This document shows, one piece after another, positions 7,401 to 12,799 of a stretch of DNA of 13,852 nt. The notes below the pieces were generated by a model that did not search any database, was not told where the DNA came from, and was given only the letters and a program-made list of their open reading frames with translations. Source of the stretch: Actinomycetota bacterium (GTDB lineage: Bacteria > Actinomycetota > Actinomycetes > Nanopelagicales > Nanopelagicaceae); assembly GCA_016870855.1 (NCBI GenBank), contig VGAF01000023.1, positions 1 through 13,852 on the forward strand, read 5' to 3'. Each line of letters starts with the position of its first letter. Position 1 is the stretch's first letter. Both the position numbers and the translations under genes were made by a program.

Positions 7401-8056
7401 AGATTGCAATTGCCGGAGCCGGTAATGCTGGACGAGCCATTGCTCGCGAGTTGATTGCAAACGGCCACCAAGTTCTTCTAATCGATAAGAATCCCAAGTC
7501 ATTGAAGATGGATAGCGTCCCAAATGCAGAATGGCTCCTTGCGGACGCTTGTGAGATTTCTACCCTTGATAAAGCGGGCTTAGGTCAATGCCAAGTCCTT
7601 GTGGCTGCAACAGGTGATGACAAAGCAAACCTTGTTGCTTCACTACTTGCGAAGACAGAATACGGAGTACCTAGAGTTGTTGCCCGGGTAAATCATCCAA
7701 AGAATGAGTGGCTCTTCGACTCTTCATGGGGCGTGGATGTTGCGGTATCTACGCCAAGAATAATTGCCGCGCTAGTAGAGGAAGCGGTAAGTGTCGGCGA
7801 TGTAGTCCGACTCTTCTCCATAAAGTCCGGTGAAGCCAACCTAGTTGAAATAACACTTCCCGATAACTCGATTTGCATAGGTAAATCAGTCTCTGAGATT
7901 GCCCTTCCTAAAGATGCCTCACTTGCTGCAATCATCCGAGATGGCCACGTAATAGCACCTTCGCCTCACGACTTATTTAGCGCTGGTGACGAATTGATTT
8001 TTGTTGCTTCTGCTGAGGCGGAGAACCAAATCAAAGGTTGCTTCATCGCAAGTTAA
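7397..8056 (+). CDS. ceoC: TrkA-family K+ uptake regulator, second copy (CeoC-like)
   Basis: A 219-residue paralogue of the preceding gene, with Rossmann motif GAGNAGRAIA (6-15), LLIDKNP (27-33) and ATGDDKAN, then a C-terminal TrkA_C domain (about 135-219, with VEITLPDNSICIGKSVSEI). Actinobacteria commonly encode the two KTN subunits as separate adjacent genes that probably form a mixed ring under the channel, where E. coli has one two-repeat TrkA. The ATGA overlap means translation is coupled, helping keep equal amounts of the two. Its TAA overlaps the stop codon of the convergent DUF3159 gene by 4 bp, leaving no room for a terminator between them. Confidence 0.92.
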   Translation: MKIAIAGAGNAGRAIARELIANGHQVLLIDKNPKSLKMDSVPNAEWLLADACEISTLDKAGLGQCQVLVAATGDDKANLVASLLAKTEYGVPRVVARVNHPKNEWLFDSSWGVDVAVSTPRIIAALVEEAVSVGDVVRLFSIKSGEANLVEITLPDNSICIGKSVSEIALPKDASLAAIIRDGHVIAPSPHDLFSAGDELIFVASAEAENQIKGCFIAS

Positions 8057-8736
8057 GTAGGTCGTAAATCCTCTCTTAGCTTTGGACCACTCTTAACAAC
8101 TTGCCAAGTTAGCCAAGCTGCAACTGCAAATAAGGGAAAGCCCATTATCAATCTTGCTGTTCCCAATAGATTTACATTTCCAGATAGATAGAGTGGATAC
8201 TGGACTATTAAACGAGCCGCAAACAATCCAACCCAGATCCAGGTAGCCTTTGCATAAATCCGACGACGTATCGGATCCTTCCGCCACTTGAAATTCTCGC
8301 CAAGCAATGGCCCGAGAACTAAACCAACGACTGGCCACCGGATCACTACTGAGAAGGCGTAAGCGGCACCATAAATTGCATTGGTCCAAAGTCCGGGAAG
8401 ATAAAAATCTTCTGCTTTCCCGCTGCGATTGGAAAGCCAAGCGCAAAATGCAACGCCAATGACTCCTGAAACCGCATGTTGAATGGTGTCTCGCTTAATC
8501 AATCGGATAATCGTGACAATCATTGAGAAGCCGAGAGCTAGATAAGCAGAATCTCTTACATCTTTATTGAAGTTGAAGGCGATTAAGAAGATGAGCGCTG
8601 GAGCGCCAGAATCAAGGAGCCCTTTCTTGCCACCAAAGGCTGCAAGGACTCTCGCCTTGTCCTCGTCCTTATCCTGAAACTTATCCTGAAACTTATCCTG
8701 AAACTTATCCTGATTGTGGCTCTCGGAATTACTCAT
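8053..8736 (-). CDS. DUF3159 membrane protein
   Basis: A 227-residue integral membrane protein of the actinobacterial DUF3159 family (Rv2693c-like); its function is unknown. After a hydrophilic N-terminus (1-30) comes the conserved AAFGGKKGLLDSG and then about five to six membrane segments, for example around 46-54, 62-80, 88-103, 118-145, 168-185 and 198-215. A conserved amphipathic stretch between segments is rich in Arg/Lys and Trp (FKWRKDPIRRRIYAKATW). The N-terminus is odd: DKFQ is repeated three times, then DKDEDK, encoded by exact 12-bp DNA repeats. Its ATG overlaps the dut stop (ATGA), so it is the last gene of a three-gene operon. Position next to the TrkA pair is conserved in actinobacteria, but that alone does not prove a link to potassium transport. 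Confidence 0.88.
   Translation of the reverse strand: MSNSESHNQDKFQDKFQDKFQDKDEDKARVLAAFGGKKGLLDSGAPALIFLIAFNFNKDVRDSAYLALGFSMIVTIIRLIKRDTIQHAVSGVIGVAFCAWLSNRSGKAEDFYLPGLWTNAIYGAAYAFSVVIRWPVVGLVLGPLLGENFKWRKDPIRRRIYAKATWIWVGLFAARLIVQYPLYLSGNVNLLGTARLIMGFPLFAVAAWLTWQVVKSGPKLREDLRPT
8668..8713. repeat. Exact 12-bp tandem repeat, 3.8 copies, in frame
   Basis: The unit CTTATCCTGAAA (+ strand) occurs three times exactly (8668-8679, 8680-8691, 8692-8703), followed by a 10-bp partial copy to 8713. On the coding (-) strand it specifies DKFQ repeats near the N-terminus of the DUF3159 protein. Because the unit is a multiple of three, copy-number change would not shift the frame. The copies are identical at the third codon positions, which points to recent slippage. 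Confidence 0.95.
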
Positions 8737-9167
8737 GATTTACCAGTCGATCCAAAACCAGCTTCACCTCTACTTGTTCCAGGAAGTTGTTCTACTTCTA
8801 CGAACTCTGCCTGTGAGACTTCTTGAATAACTAATTGGGCGATCCGCTCGCCCCGCTTGATTGTGATGCTCTTCTCCTTATCTAGATTAATCAAGATGAC
8901 TTGAATCTCGCCCCGATAACCAGAATCGATAGTTCCTGGGGCATTGACCATGGATAAGCCCTCTTTGGCAGCTCTACCAGAGCGAGGGTGAATAAATCCG
9001 GCAAAACCAGGAGGTAGGGCGATTGCGACTCCAGTCGGAACTAGAGCGCGCTCCATCGGTTTTAGCTCTAGACCTACTCGCGAAAAGAGATCGGCTCCGG
9101 CATCACCGCCCTTCGCATAAGAAGGAAGCGGTAGTTCTTGATCTAAACGAGTTATCAAAACTTTCAT
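8733..9167 (-). CDS. dut: Deoxyuridine 5'-triphosphate nucleotidohydrolase (dUTPase)
   Basis: A 144-residue trimeric dUTPase that hydrolyses dUTP to dUMP and pyrophosphate, keeping uracil out of DNA and supplying dTMP synthesis. All five family motifs are present: I DAGADL (22-27), II PRSGRAAKEGL (61-71), III NAPGTIDSGYRGEI (75-88) with catalytic Asp81 and the base-stacking Tyr, IV RGERIAQLVI (105-114), and V RGEAGFGSTG (133-142). Motif V usually reads RGxGGFGSTG; here the first Gly of the pair is Ala, a mild deviation that should not remove the P-loop-like contacts. Start and stop overlap both neighbours by 4 nt (ATGA), placing it in the middle of the thioesterase-dut-DUF3159 operon. Confidence 0.97.
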   Translation of the reverse strand: MKVLITRLDQELPLPSYAKGGDAGADLFSRVGLELKPMERALVPTGVAIALPPGFAGFIHPRSGRAAKEGLSMVNAPGTIDSGYRGEIQVILINLDKEKSITIKRGERIAQLVIQEVSQAEFVEVEQLPGTSRGEAGFGSTGKS

Positions 9168-9730
9168 GGATTTATTTCTAACTCGGGCGCTGCCGAGCCG
9201 AATAACGTCGCTCGAAAACTCTCTGGGGCGTTGTCAATGAAATGCTCTACTGGGACTGTTATGAAAATTGCAGCCGCTTCAACTGCGATTGGACCCTCTT
9301 CCCCGCCAATTCTTCCTTCTGCATGACAATAAATCTTTCTCCCCTTTTGTCCAACTATCTCAGCAGTAATGTAAAGAGTCTTTCCGACTTGAACTGGCAT
9401 CAAGAATGAAGTCTCAAGACGCCCAGTAACTGCTGGAGCTCTAACTAGCCACATCAATTTGCCTAAAGCTTCGTCGAATGCGCAGGAAAGTAAGCCACCA
9501 TGAGCAAGCCCTGGGGCGCCTTGGTGATGCTCACCGACTGTGAATTTTGCGGTGATGGTCATTCCCTCTCCAGCAAAAGCAGTCAGATGTAAACCAGTTG
9601 GATGCGATGCGCCACAACCGAAACAATCTTGATTGTGAGATCCAAGAAGTGAGCCAGGTGGCGGTGCTTGTGGATGACGTGGTGGAACCGAAACACCCTC
9701 AGGTGGAGTGATGCTTAAGCCGCGCGACAT
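9164..9730 (-). CDS. PaaI/4HBT-type hotdog thioesterase
   Basis: A 188-residue single hotdog-fold protein, likely an acyl-CoA thioesterase; the natural substrate is unknown. The first 30 residues are Pro-rich and probably disordered (PPRHPQAPPPGS). Then come CFGCG (36-40) and HPTGL, a pair typical of this subfamily, and the hotdog helix with AHGGL (76-80) and Asp86, the usual catalytic acid region. SFLMPVQVGKTLYITAEIV is the characteristic central strand. The ATG at 9730 has no ribosome site but is 7 nt after a TAATCT -10, so it is probably leaderless. It is first in an operon whose stop overlaps the dut ATG. A thioesterase next to dut recurs in actinobacteria, but I know of no functional explanation. 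Confidence 0.88.
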   Translation of the reverse strand: MSRGLSITPPEGVSVPPRHPQAPPPGSLLGSHNQDCFGCGASHPTGLHLTAFAGEGMTITAKFTVGEHHQGAPGLAHGGLLSCAFDEALGKLMWLVRAPAVTGRLETSFLMPVQVGKTLYITAEIVGQKGRKIYCHAEGRIGGEEGPIAVEAAAIFITVPVEHFIDNAPESFRATLFGSAAPELEINP

Positions 9731-9750
9731 AGTGAGAAGATTACCCTGCT
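9731..9750. promoter_or_regulatory. 20-bp divergent start region, leaderless thioesterase promoter
   Basis: Only 20 bp separate the two outward start codons. On the - strand TAATCT (9743-9738) is a good TANNNT -10, with its last base 7 nt from the thioesterase ATG, which implies a leaderless mRNA. On the + strand the best match, TACCCT (9742-9747), overlaps it but lies only 3 nt from the DUF3093 ATG, so the DUF3093 promoter is uncertain. The -35 regions must lie inside the opposing genes. Confidence 0.5.
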
Positions 9751-10176
9751 ATGAGCGAAGTCATTAATTGGTCAATTCGAGTCTGGCTACTCTTTATCTT
9801 TCTAAACGGAGCAATCCTCATCTCAGTCGGTGTCGCTCTCTCAGATTCATTTCTGGCGCTCATCGCGCTCGCGCTCTTTGCTCTAACTCTCTTCTTTTCT
9901 TTTAGTTCGCGCCTTCACTTAATCGCATCTACTCAATATCTTTCCGTTGGAAAGGCCGAGATAGAGGCCTGTTTTATTAAAGAGGTTATCCCCTTAAATG
10001 AATCTGAAATGAAATTTGAGCGGAGTTCTGGTCTAAACCCCCGCGCTTACCTTGCCCTCAGGTTCTGGGTAAAGGGCGGGATGAAAGTTCTCTTAGATGA
10101 TCCTCGTGATCCCACTCCGTATTGGCTTGTTAGTTCAAGGCGAGCTAACGAATTCAAAGAATACTTAGGCAAATAA
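9751..10176 (+). CDS. DUF3093 membrane protein
   Basis: A 141-residue protein of the actinobacterial DUF3093 family (Rv2698-like); function unknown. Two hydrophobic segments at about 10-30 and 33-51 form a membrane hairpin, followed by a soluble domain that ends with the family signature LLDDPRDPTPYWLVSSRRANEF (about 113-134). It is divergent from the thioesterase-dut operon and convergent with DUF4193, with just 7 bp between the two stop codons. The neighbourhood is the same one seen in mycobacteria. Confidence 0.88.
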   Translation: MSEVINWSIRVWLLFIFLNGAILISVGVALSDSFLALIALALFALTLFFSFSSRLHLIASTQYLSVGKAEIEACFIKEVIPLNESEMKFERSSGLNPRAYLALRFWVKGGMKVLLDDPRDPTPYWLVSSRRANEFKEYLGK

Positions 10177-10183
10177 TTAAGAA

Positions 10184-10477
10184 TTAAGCGCAATCTTTAC
10201 AGACAGCTTTAGCGCCTTCGCCGCGAGCAAGTTGGGTATGGTGATGAACCAAGAAGCATCGTGAGCATGTGAATTCATTCTCTTGACGTGGAACAACTCG
10301 AACTGCGAGTTCCTCGCCAGATAAGTCAGCGCCAGGAAGCTCGACATTCTCAGGATCTTCTTCATCAACATCAATTTGAGCGGAAGCGATTTCAGCTCTC
10401 TTTGCCTTTAACTCTTCGAGTGATTCCTCATGGAGCTCTTCATCTGTTTTTCGTGGGGTGTCGTAATCTGTTGCCAT
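10184..10477 (-). CDS. DUF4193 zinc-ribbon-like protein
   Basis: A 97-residue acidic cytoplasmic protein of the actinobacterial DUF4193 family (Rv2699c-like). The first half is highly charged and probably helical or disordered (DEELHEESLEELKAKRAEI; VDEEDPENVELPGAD). The C-terminus carries CSRC (71-74) and CKDC (93-96), a likely zinc-binding treble or ribbon, with three consecutive histidines (78-80) between the pairs. The FTCSRCFLVHHHTQLA stretch is the most conserved part of the family. A purine-rich AGGCGGTGAAG precedes the ATG. The role is unknown; small zinc ribbons of this size often bind RNA polymerase or nucleic acid, but nothing here proves it. Confidence 0.9.
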   Translation of the reverse strand: MATDYDTPRKTDEELHEESLEELKAKRAEIASAQIDVDEEDPENVELPGADLSGEELAVRVVPRQENEFTCSRCFLVHHHTQLARGEGAKAVCKDCA

Positions 10478-10604
10478 CGATCTTCACCGCCTCTCAAAGA
10501 AATCTCAACGATTCTTCTGAACCGTCCTTACCTCGGGGCGGATAATGCCCAAACCCAAGGCGCATGTCCTGACCAACGGTCGGCGTGTCGGGATTATTCC
10601 CCGC
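10478..10604. other. Intergenic region trmD to DUF4193
   Basis: 127 bp without a convincing gene. Reading on the - strand just after the trmD stop there is a weak 4-bp stem (10589-10603, CGGG/CCCG around an AT-rich loop) and then GACC-GTT-GGTC (10581-10571). Neither is followed by a T tract. It must hold the DUF4193 promoter or the read-through from trmD; I see no convincing -10/-35 pair. In many bacteria rplS would follow trmD here. Confidence 0.5.
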
Positions 10605-11294
10605 TTATTCGCTCTTCCTTAACAATTCAGACCTGCGAAGGCCCTCTTGACGACGCCATCTAGCAATCTCGCCATGATTTCCAGATGTTAAAACCTCAGG
10701 AACTTCTAAACCACGCCAGTTTGATGGCTTTGTGTAGACCGGATACTCAACTTCACCAATTTCGTTATGCGACTCTTGCAATAAGGACTCCGGGTTTCCA
10801 ATAACACCAGGAATCAATCGGGTAATCGCTTCAATCATCACAAGCGCCGCGACTTCACCGCCATTAAGAACATAATCTCCGATTGAGACTTCATGAACCC
10901 GAACGCCATCCACTTTTTCGTAATGTTGTGCGACTCGAGCATCTATGCCCTCATATCGACCGCAGGCAAAGACCAGCTTCTTGGAATTTACTAGCTTGTT
11001 AGCAAAGGCTTGATTGAATCGAGTTCCACTAGGAGTCAGAATAACAAGATCTAGGACATCTTCACTGCTCTCTAACTCGGCATCAATTGCTTCTCCCCAG
11101 GGTTCAGGTTTCATAACCATTCCAGCGCCACCACCATATGGAGTGTCGTCAACTGTTCGATGGTTATCATGGGTGAATTCACGGAGATCAACGGTCTTGA
11201 AGTCAATCAATTTAGATTCAATAGCCTTGCCAATCAAGGAGAGTTTAATTGGTGCGAAATACTCAGGGAATATTGTTATTGCGGTGATTTTCAT
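10605..11294 (-). CDS. trmD: tRNA (guanine37-N1)-methyltransferase
   Basis: A 229-residue SPOUT methyltransferase that makes m1G37 in tRNAs, preventing +1 frameshifting. Landmarks are the N-terminus MKITAITIFPEYF, DDTPYGGGAGMVMKPEP (49-65), CGRYEGID (111-118), and the trefoil-knot SAM site GDYVLNGGEVAALVMIEA (139-156). The C-terminal part has YTKPSNWRGLEVPEVLTSGNHGEIARWRR. The loop that in E. coli reads EDSF, with the catalytic Asp169, appears here as QESH with Glu174, a conservative but unusual change. The protein is at the short end for the family, ending soon after the RRSELL helix. Its ATG overlaps the rimM stop (ATGA). It is the last gene of the rpsP-khpA-rimM-trmD operon; rplS is not downstream. 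Confidence 0.97.
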   Translation of the reverse strand: MKITAITIFPEYFAPIKLSLIGKAIESKLIDFKTVDLREFTHDNHRTVDDTPYGGGAGMVMKPEPWGEAIDAELESSEDVLDLVILTPSGTRFNQAFANKLVNSKKLVFACGRYEGIDARVAQHYEKVDGVRVHEVSIGDYVLNGGEVAALVMIEAITRLIPGVIGNPESLLQESHNEIGEVEYPVYTKPSNWRGLEVPEVLTSGNHGEIARWRRQEGLRRSELLRKSE

Positions 11295-11797
11295 ATCAAT
11301 CCCTCCACATTTTTAACAATAATCTTCCGTGATTTGAGATTGAGTTCTGGAACATGCTTCTTCACAAAGGGAATCAGAATCTCATCTCCATCGCTGAGTT
11401 TTTTCACAACTAAGGTGTCTTGCGAAGGAAGTTGCAAAATATCGATGACTTCTCCTACAGGCTCGCCACTCTCTAGCAGCACCGAACAGCCGAGAATTTC
11501 GGTTGCGTGAAATTCATCTTCGTCGAGCTCTTCACCGGATAACTCAATATTGGCAACTAGTAGAGCATTGCGAAGCTCTTCTACTTTGCTTCTATCTTCC
11601 TTGCCTTCGAAAGAGAGGAGAAGTGTTCCGTTGTGATTTCGGACTGAAGTAATTCGCAATGGGCCAAGATTTGCAGGCTCGGTATCTAAAACTCCGCCAA
11701 CAAAAAATCGCTCTTCCGGTTTATCAGTTCGAACTTCAATCGTAACTTCACCGCGTACGCCATGAGCGCGCCCGATTCTTGCTACGACAAGTTGCAC
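11291..11797 (-). CDS. rimM: Ribosome maturation factor RimM
   Basis: A 168-residue 30S assembly factor that binds S19 and helps mature the 3' (head) domain of 16S rRNA. The N-terminal RimM beta-barrel starts with the signature VVARIGRAHGVRGEVTIEV (4-22). The PRC-barrel domain covers about 95-165 (ILGCSVLLESGEPVGEVIDIL; DEILIPFVKKHVPELNLKSRKIIV). It begins with GTG at 11797, 9 bp after the khpA stop, with no Shine-Dalgarno sequence in between, so translation probably relies on coupling to khpA. A 5-bp hairpin (11803-11816) covers the khpA stop just upstream. Confidence 0.96.
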   Translation of the reverse strand: MQLVVARIGRAHGVRGEVTIEVRTDKPEERFFVGGVLDTEPANLGPLRITSVRNHNGTLLLSFEGKEDRSKVEELRNALLVANIELSGEELDEDEFHATEILGCSVLLESGEPVGEVIDILQLPSQDTLVVKKLSDGDEILIPFVKKHVPELNLKSRKIIVKNVEGLI

Positions 11798-11806
11798 AGA
11801 TAAGCG

Positions 11807-12046
11807 CTAGCGCGCTTCGTCCGCCTCGATTAAATCGACGCGAACGCTTCGGCCAGCAAGTGCCGAGACCACGGTACGCAACGCTTTTGCAGTGCGACCA
11901 TTTCTTCCGATGACCTTGCCGATGTCATCTGGGTGGACGCGCACTTCAAGGGTAGTTCCCCGTCGACCTTCGCGTTCGGTAATGACAACCTCTTCTGGGT
12001 TATCAACTATGCCTTTTACTAAGTGCTCAAGGGCCTCATCAATCAT
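11807..12046 (-). CDS. khpA: KH-domain RNA-binding protein KhpA
   Basis: A 79-residue single-KH-domain protein (YlqC/KhpA family) that binds RNA and in other bacteria pairs with KhpB/Jag. The domain shows EEVVITE, then VRVHPDDIGKVIGRNGRTAKALRTVV with the RNA-binding GxxG loop (GRNG), and a final strand VRVDLIEAD. I place the start at ATG 12046 and not at the in-frame GTG at 12052, because GGAG sits 5 nt before the ATG while it would overlap the GTG; the product then starts MIDEALEHLVKGIVDNP, like family members. It lies between rpsP (32 bp upstream) and rimM, the usual place for this gene in actinobacteria and firmicutes. Confidence 0.93.
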   Translation of the reverse strand: MIDEALEHLVKGIVDNPEEVVITEREGRRGTTLEVRVHPDDIGKVIGRNGRTAKALRTVVSALAGRSVRVDLIEADEAR

Positions 12047-12078
12047 TTTCACTCCGTAACGATTCTGAGTCTAGGAAA

Positions 12079-12627
12079 TTACTCAGCTGAAGTTTCAGCA
12101 GGTGTCTCAGCGGCTACTTCCGCCACAGCAGCCTCCGCGACTGGAGCTTCTGTAACTGGAGCTTCTACAACTTCAGAAACTGCAACAGGTTCAGCAGCCG
12201 GAGTCTCTTCCGCCGGTGTTGTTTTGGCTGCAAGTTTCTCAGCAGCGCGCTTCTTCATTGTGGTTGCGCCATCTTTAGGCTCATTCATCGCTGACTTAAC
12301 GGCGGCTTCGTATGCAACGCGCTTATCAGGGCGAGCTGGAAGGGTCTTGAGAGTTCCTTCGCTTCCGGCAATTCCCTTGAACTTTTGCCAATCGCCAGTC
12401 ACCTTTAATAGCGCCTCTACCGCTTCGGTTGGCTGGGCGCCGCTCTTCAACCAATGTTGAGCGCGCTCAGAGTTAACTTCAATCAATGAAGGGTCCGAGG
12501 CTGGCGAATAGCGACCGATCTCCTCAATCTTCAAACCATTTCTTGCTTTACGAGAATCGGCAACAACAATGCGATAGTGCGGGGTACGAATTTTTCCAAG
12601 ACGTACCAATCTAATTTTTACTGCCAC
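12079..12627 (-). CDS. rpsP: Small-subunit ribosomal protein S16, with acidic C-terminal tail
   Basis: Ribosomal protein S16, here 182 residues. The core (about 1-85) begins VAVKIRLVRLGKIRTPHYRIVVAD and contains GLKIEEIGRYSP and AQHWLKSGAQPTEAV, as expected. The start is GTG at 12627: it follows AAGGAG by 9 nt and gives the standard S16 N-terminus; an upstream in-frame ATG at 12663 would add 12 residues not seen in the family. After about residue 130 comes a low-complexity Ala/Glu/Pro/Val tail (APVTEAPVAEAAVAEVAAE type). Long S16 tails of this kind are known from actinobacteria, but E. coli S16 is only about 82 residues. First gene of the rpsP-khpA-rimM-trmD operon. Confidence 0.97.
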   Translation of the reverse strand: MAVKIRLVRLGKIRTPHYRIVVADSRKARNGLKIEEIGRYSPASDPSLIEVNSERAQHWLKSGAQPTEAVEALLKVTGDWQKFKGIAGSEGTLKTLPARPDKRVAYEAAVKSAMNEPKDGATTMKKRAAEKLAAKTTPAEETPAAEPVAVSEVVEAPVTEAPVAEAAVAEVAAETPAETSAE

Positions 12628-12799
12628 TAGGGCTTGCTCCTTATATCTTCGAGCGGTTTTCATCCCAAGAGTGGGACGCCATGGCGATGAGAACCGAACT
12701 TTTTTTACAGGTACCGGTCAAGAGGTAGAGGGCTCTTGAACAGGGTCCTAATCCTGCCATGAGGCAGGTAAATCCCCAATTCGAGGGTTTGCTTGAGGC
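12628..12799 (-). promoter_or_regulatory. ffh-rpsP intergenic region with hairpins
   Basis: 172 bp with no gene. On the - strand, going from ffh toward rpsP, there is a stem CCTGCC-TCAT-GGCAGG (12768-12753) 31 nt after the ffh stop, then TCAAGAG/CTCTTGA (12739-12718, 8-nt loop), then an A7 run (12706-12700). The first stem is a possible U-poor terminator for ffh. TTGACC (12720-12715) resembles a -35 for rpsP, but no TANNNT box lies at the right distance, so the rpsP promoter is unresolved. The rpsP ribosome site AAGGAG is at 12642-12637. Confidence 0.5.
12753..12768 (-). terminator. Possible U-poor terminator hairpin after ffh
   Basis: A perfect 6-bp GC-rich stem with a 4-nt loop (CCTGCC/GGCAGG) 31 nt past the ffh stop. 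The sequence beyond it on the - strand is ATTAGGACCC, not a T tract, so it is at best a tract-less terminator of the type reported in actinobacteria, or it could act as an RNA-processing barrier. Confidence 0.35.

Noticed and set aside
8093..8446. 117-codon - strand frame in the DUF3159 region
   Set aside because: Same strand but a different frame from DUF3159, whose membrane segments and family motifs are clear; no independent support.
12047..12052. GTG start for khpA at 12052
   Set aside because: The GGAG ribosome site would overlap the GTG; the ATG at 12046 is correctly spaced and fits the family N-terminus.
12023..12460. 145-codon + strand Ala/Ser/Thr-rich frame
   Set aside because: It is the complement of the repetitive S16 tail; the low complexity explains the long open frame.
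12628..12663. Upstream ATG start for rpsP at 12663
   Set aside because: It would add MKTARRYKEQAL, absent from S16, and would place the AAGGAG ribosome site inside the coding sequence; GTG 12627 fits better.
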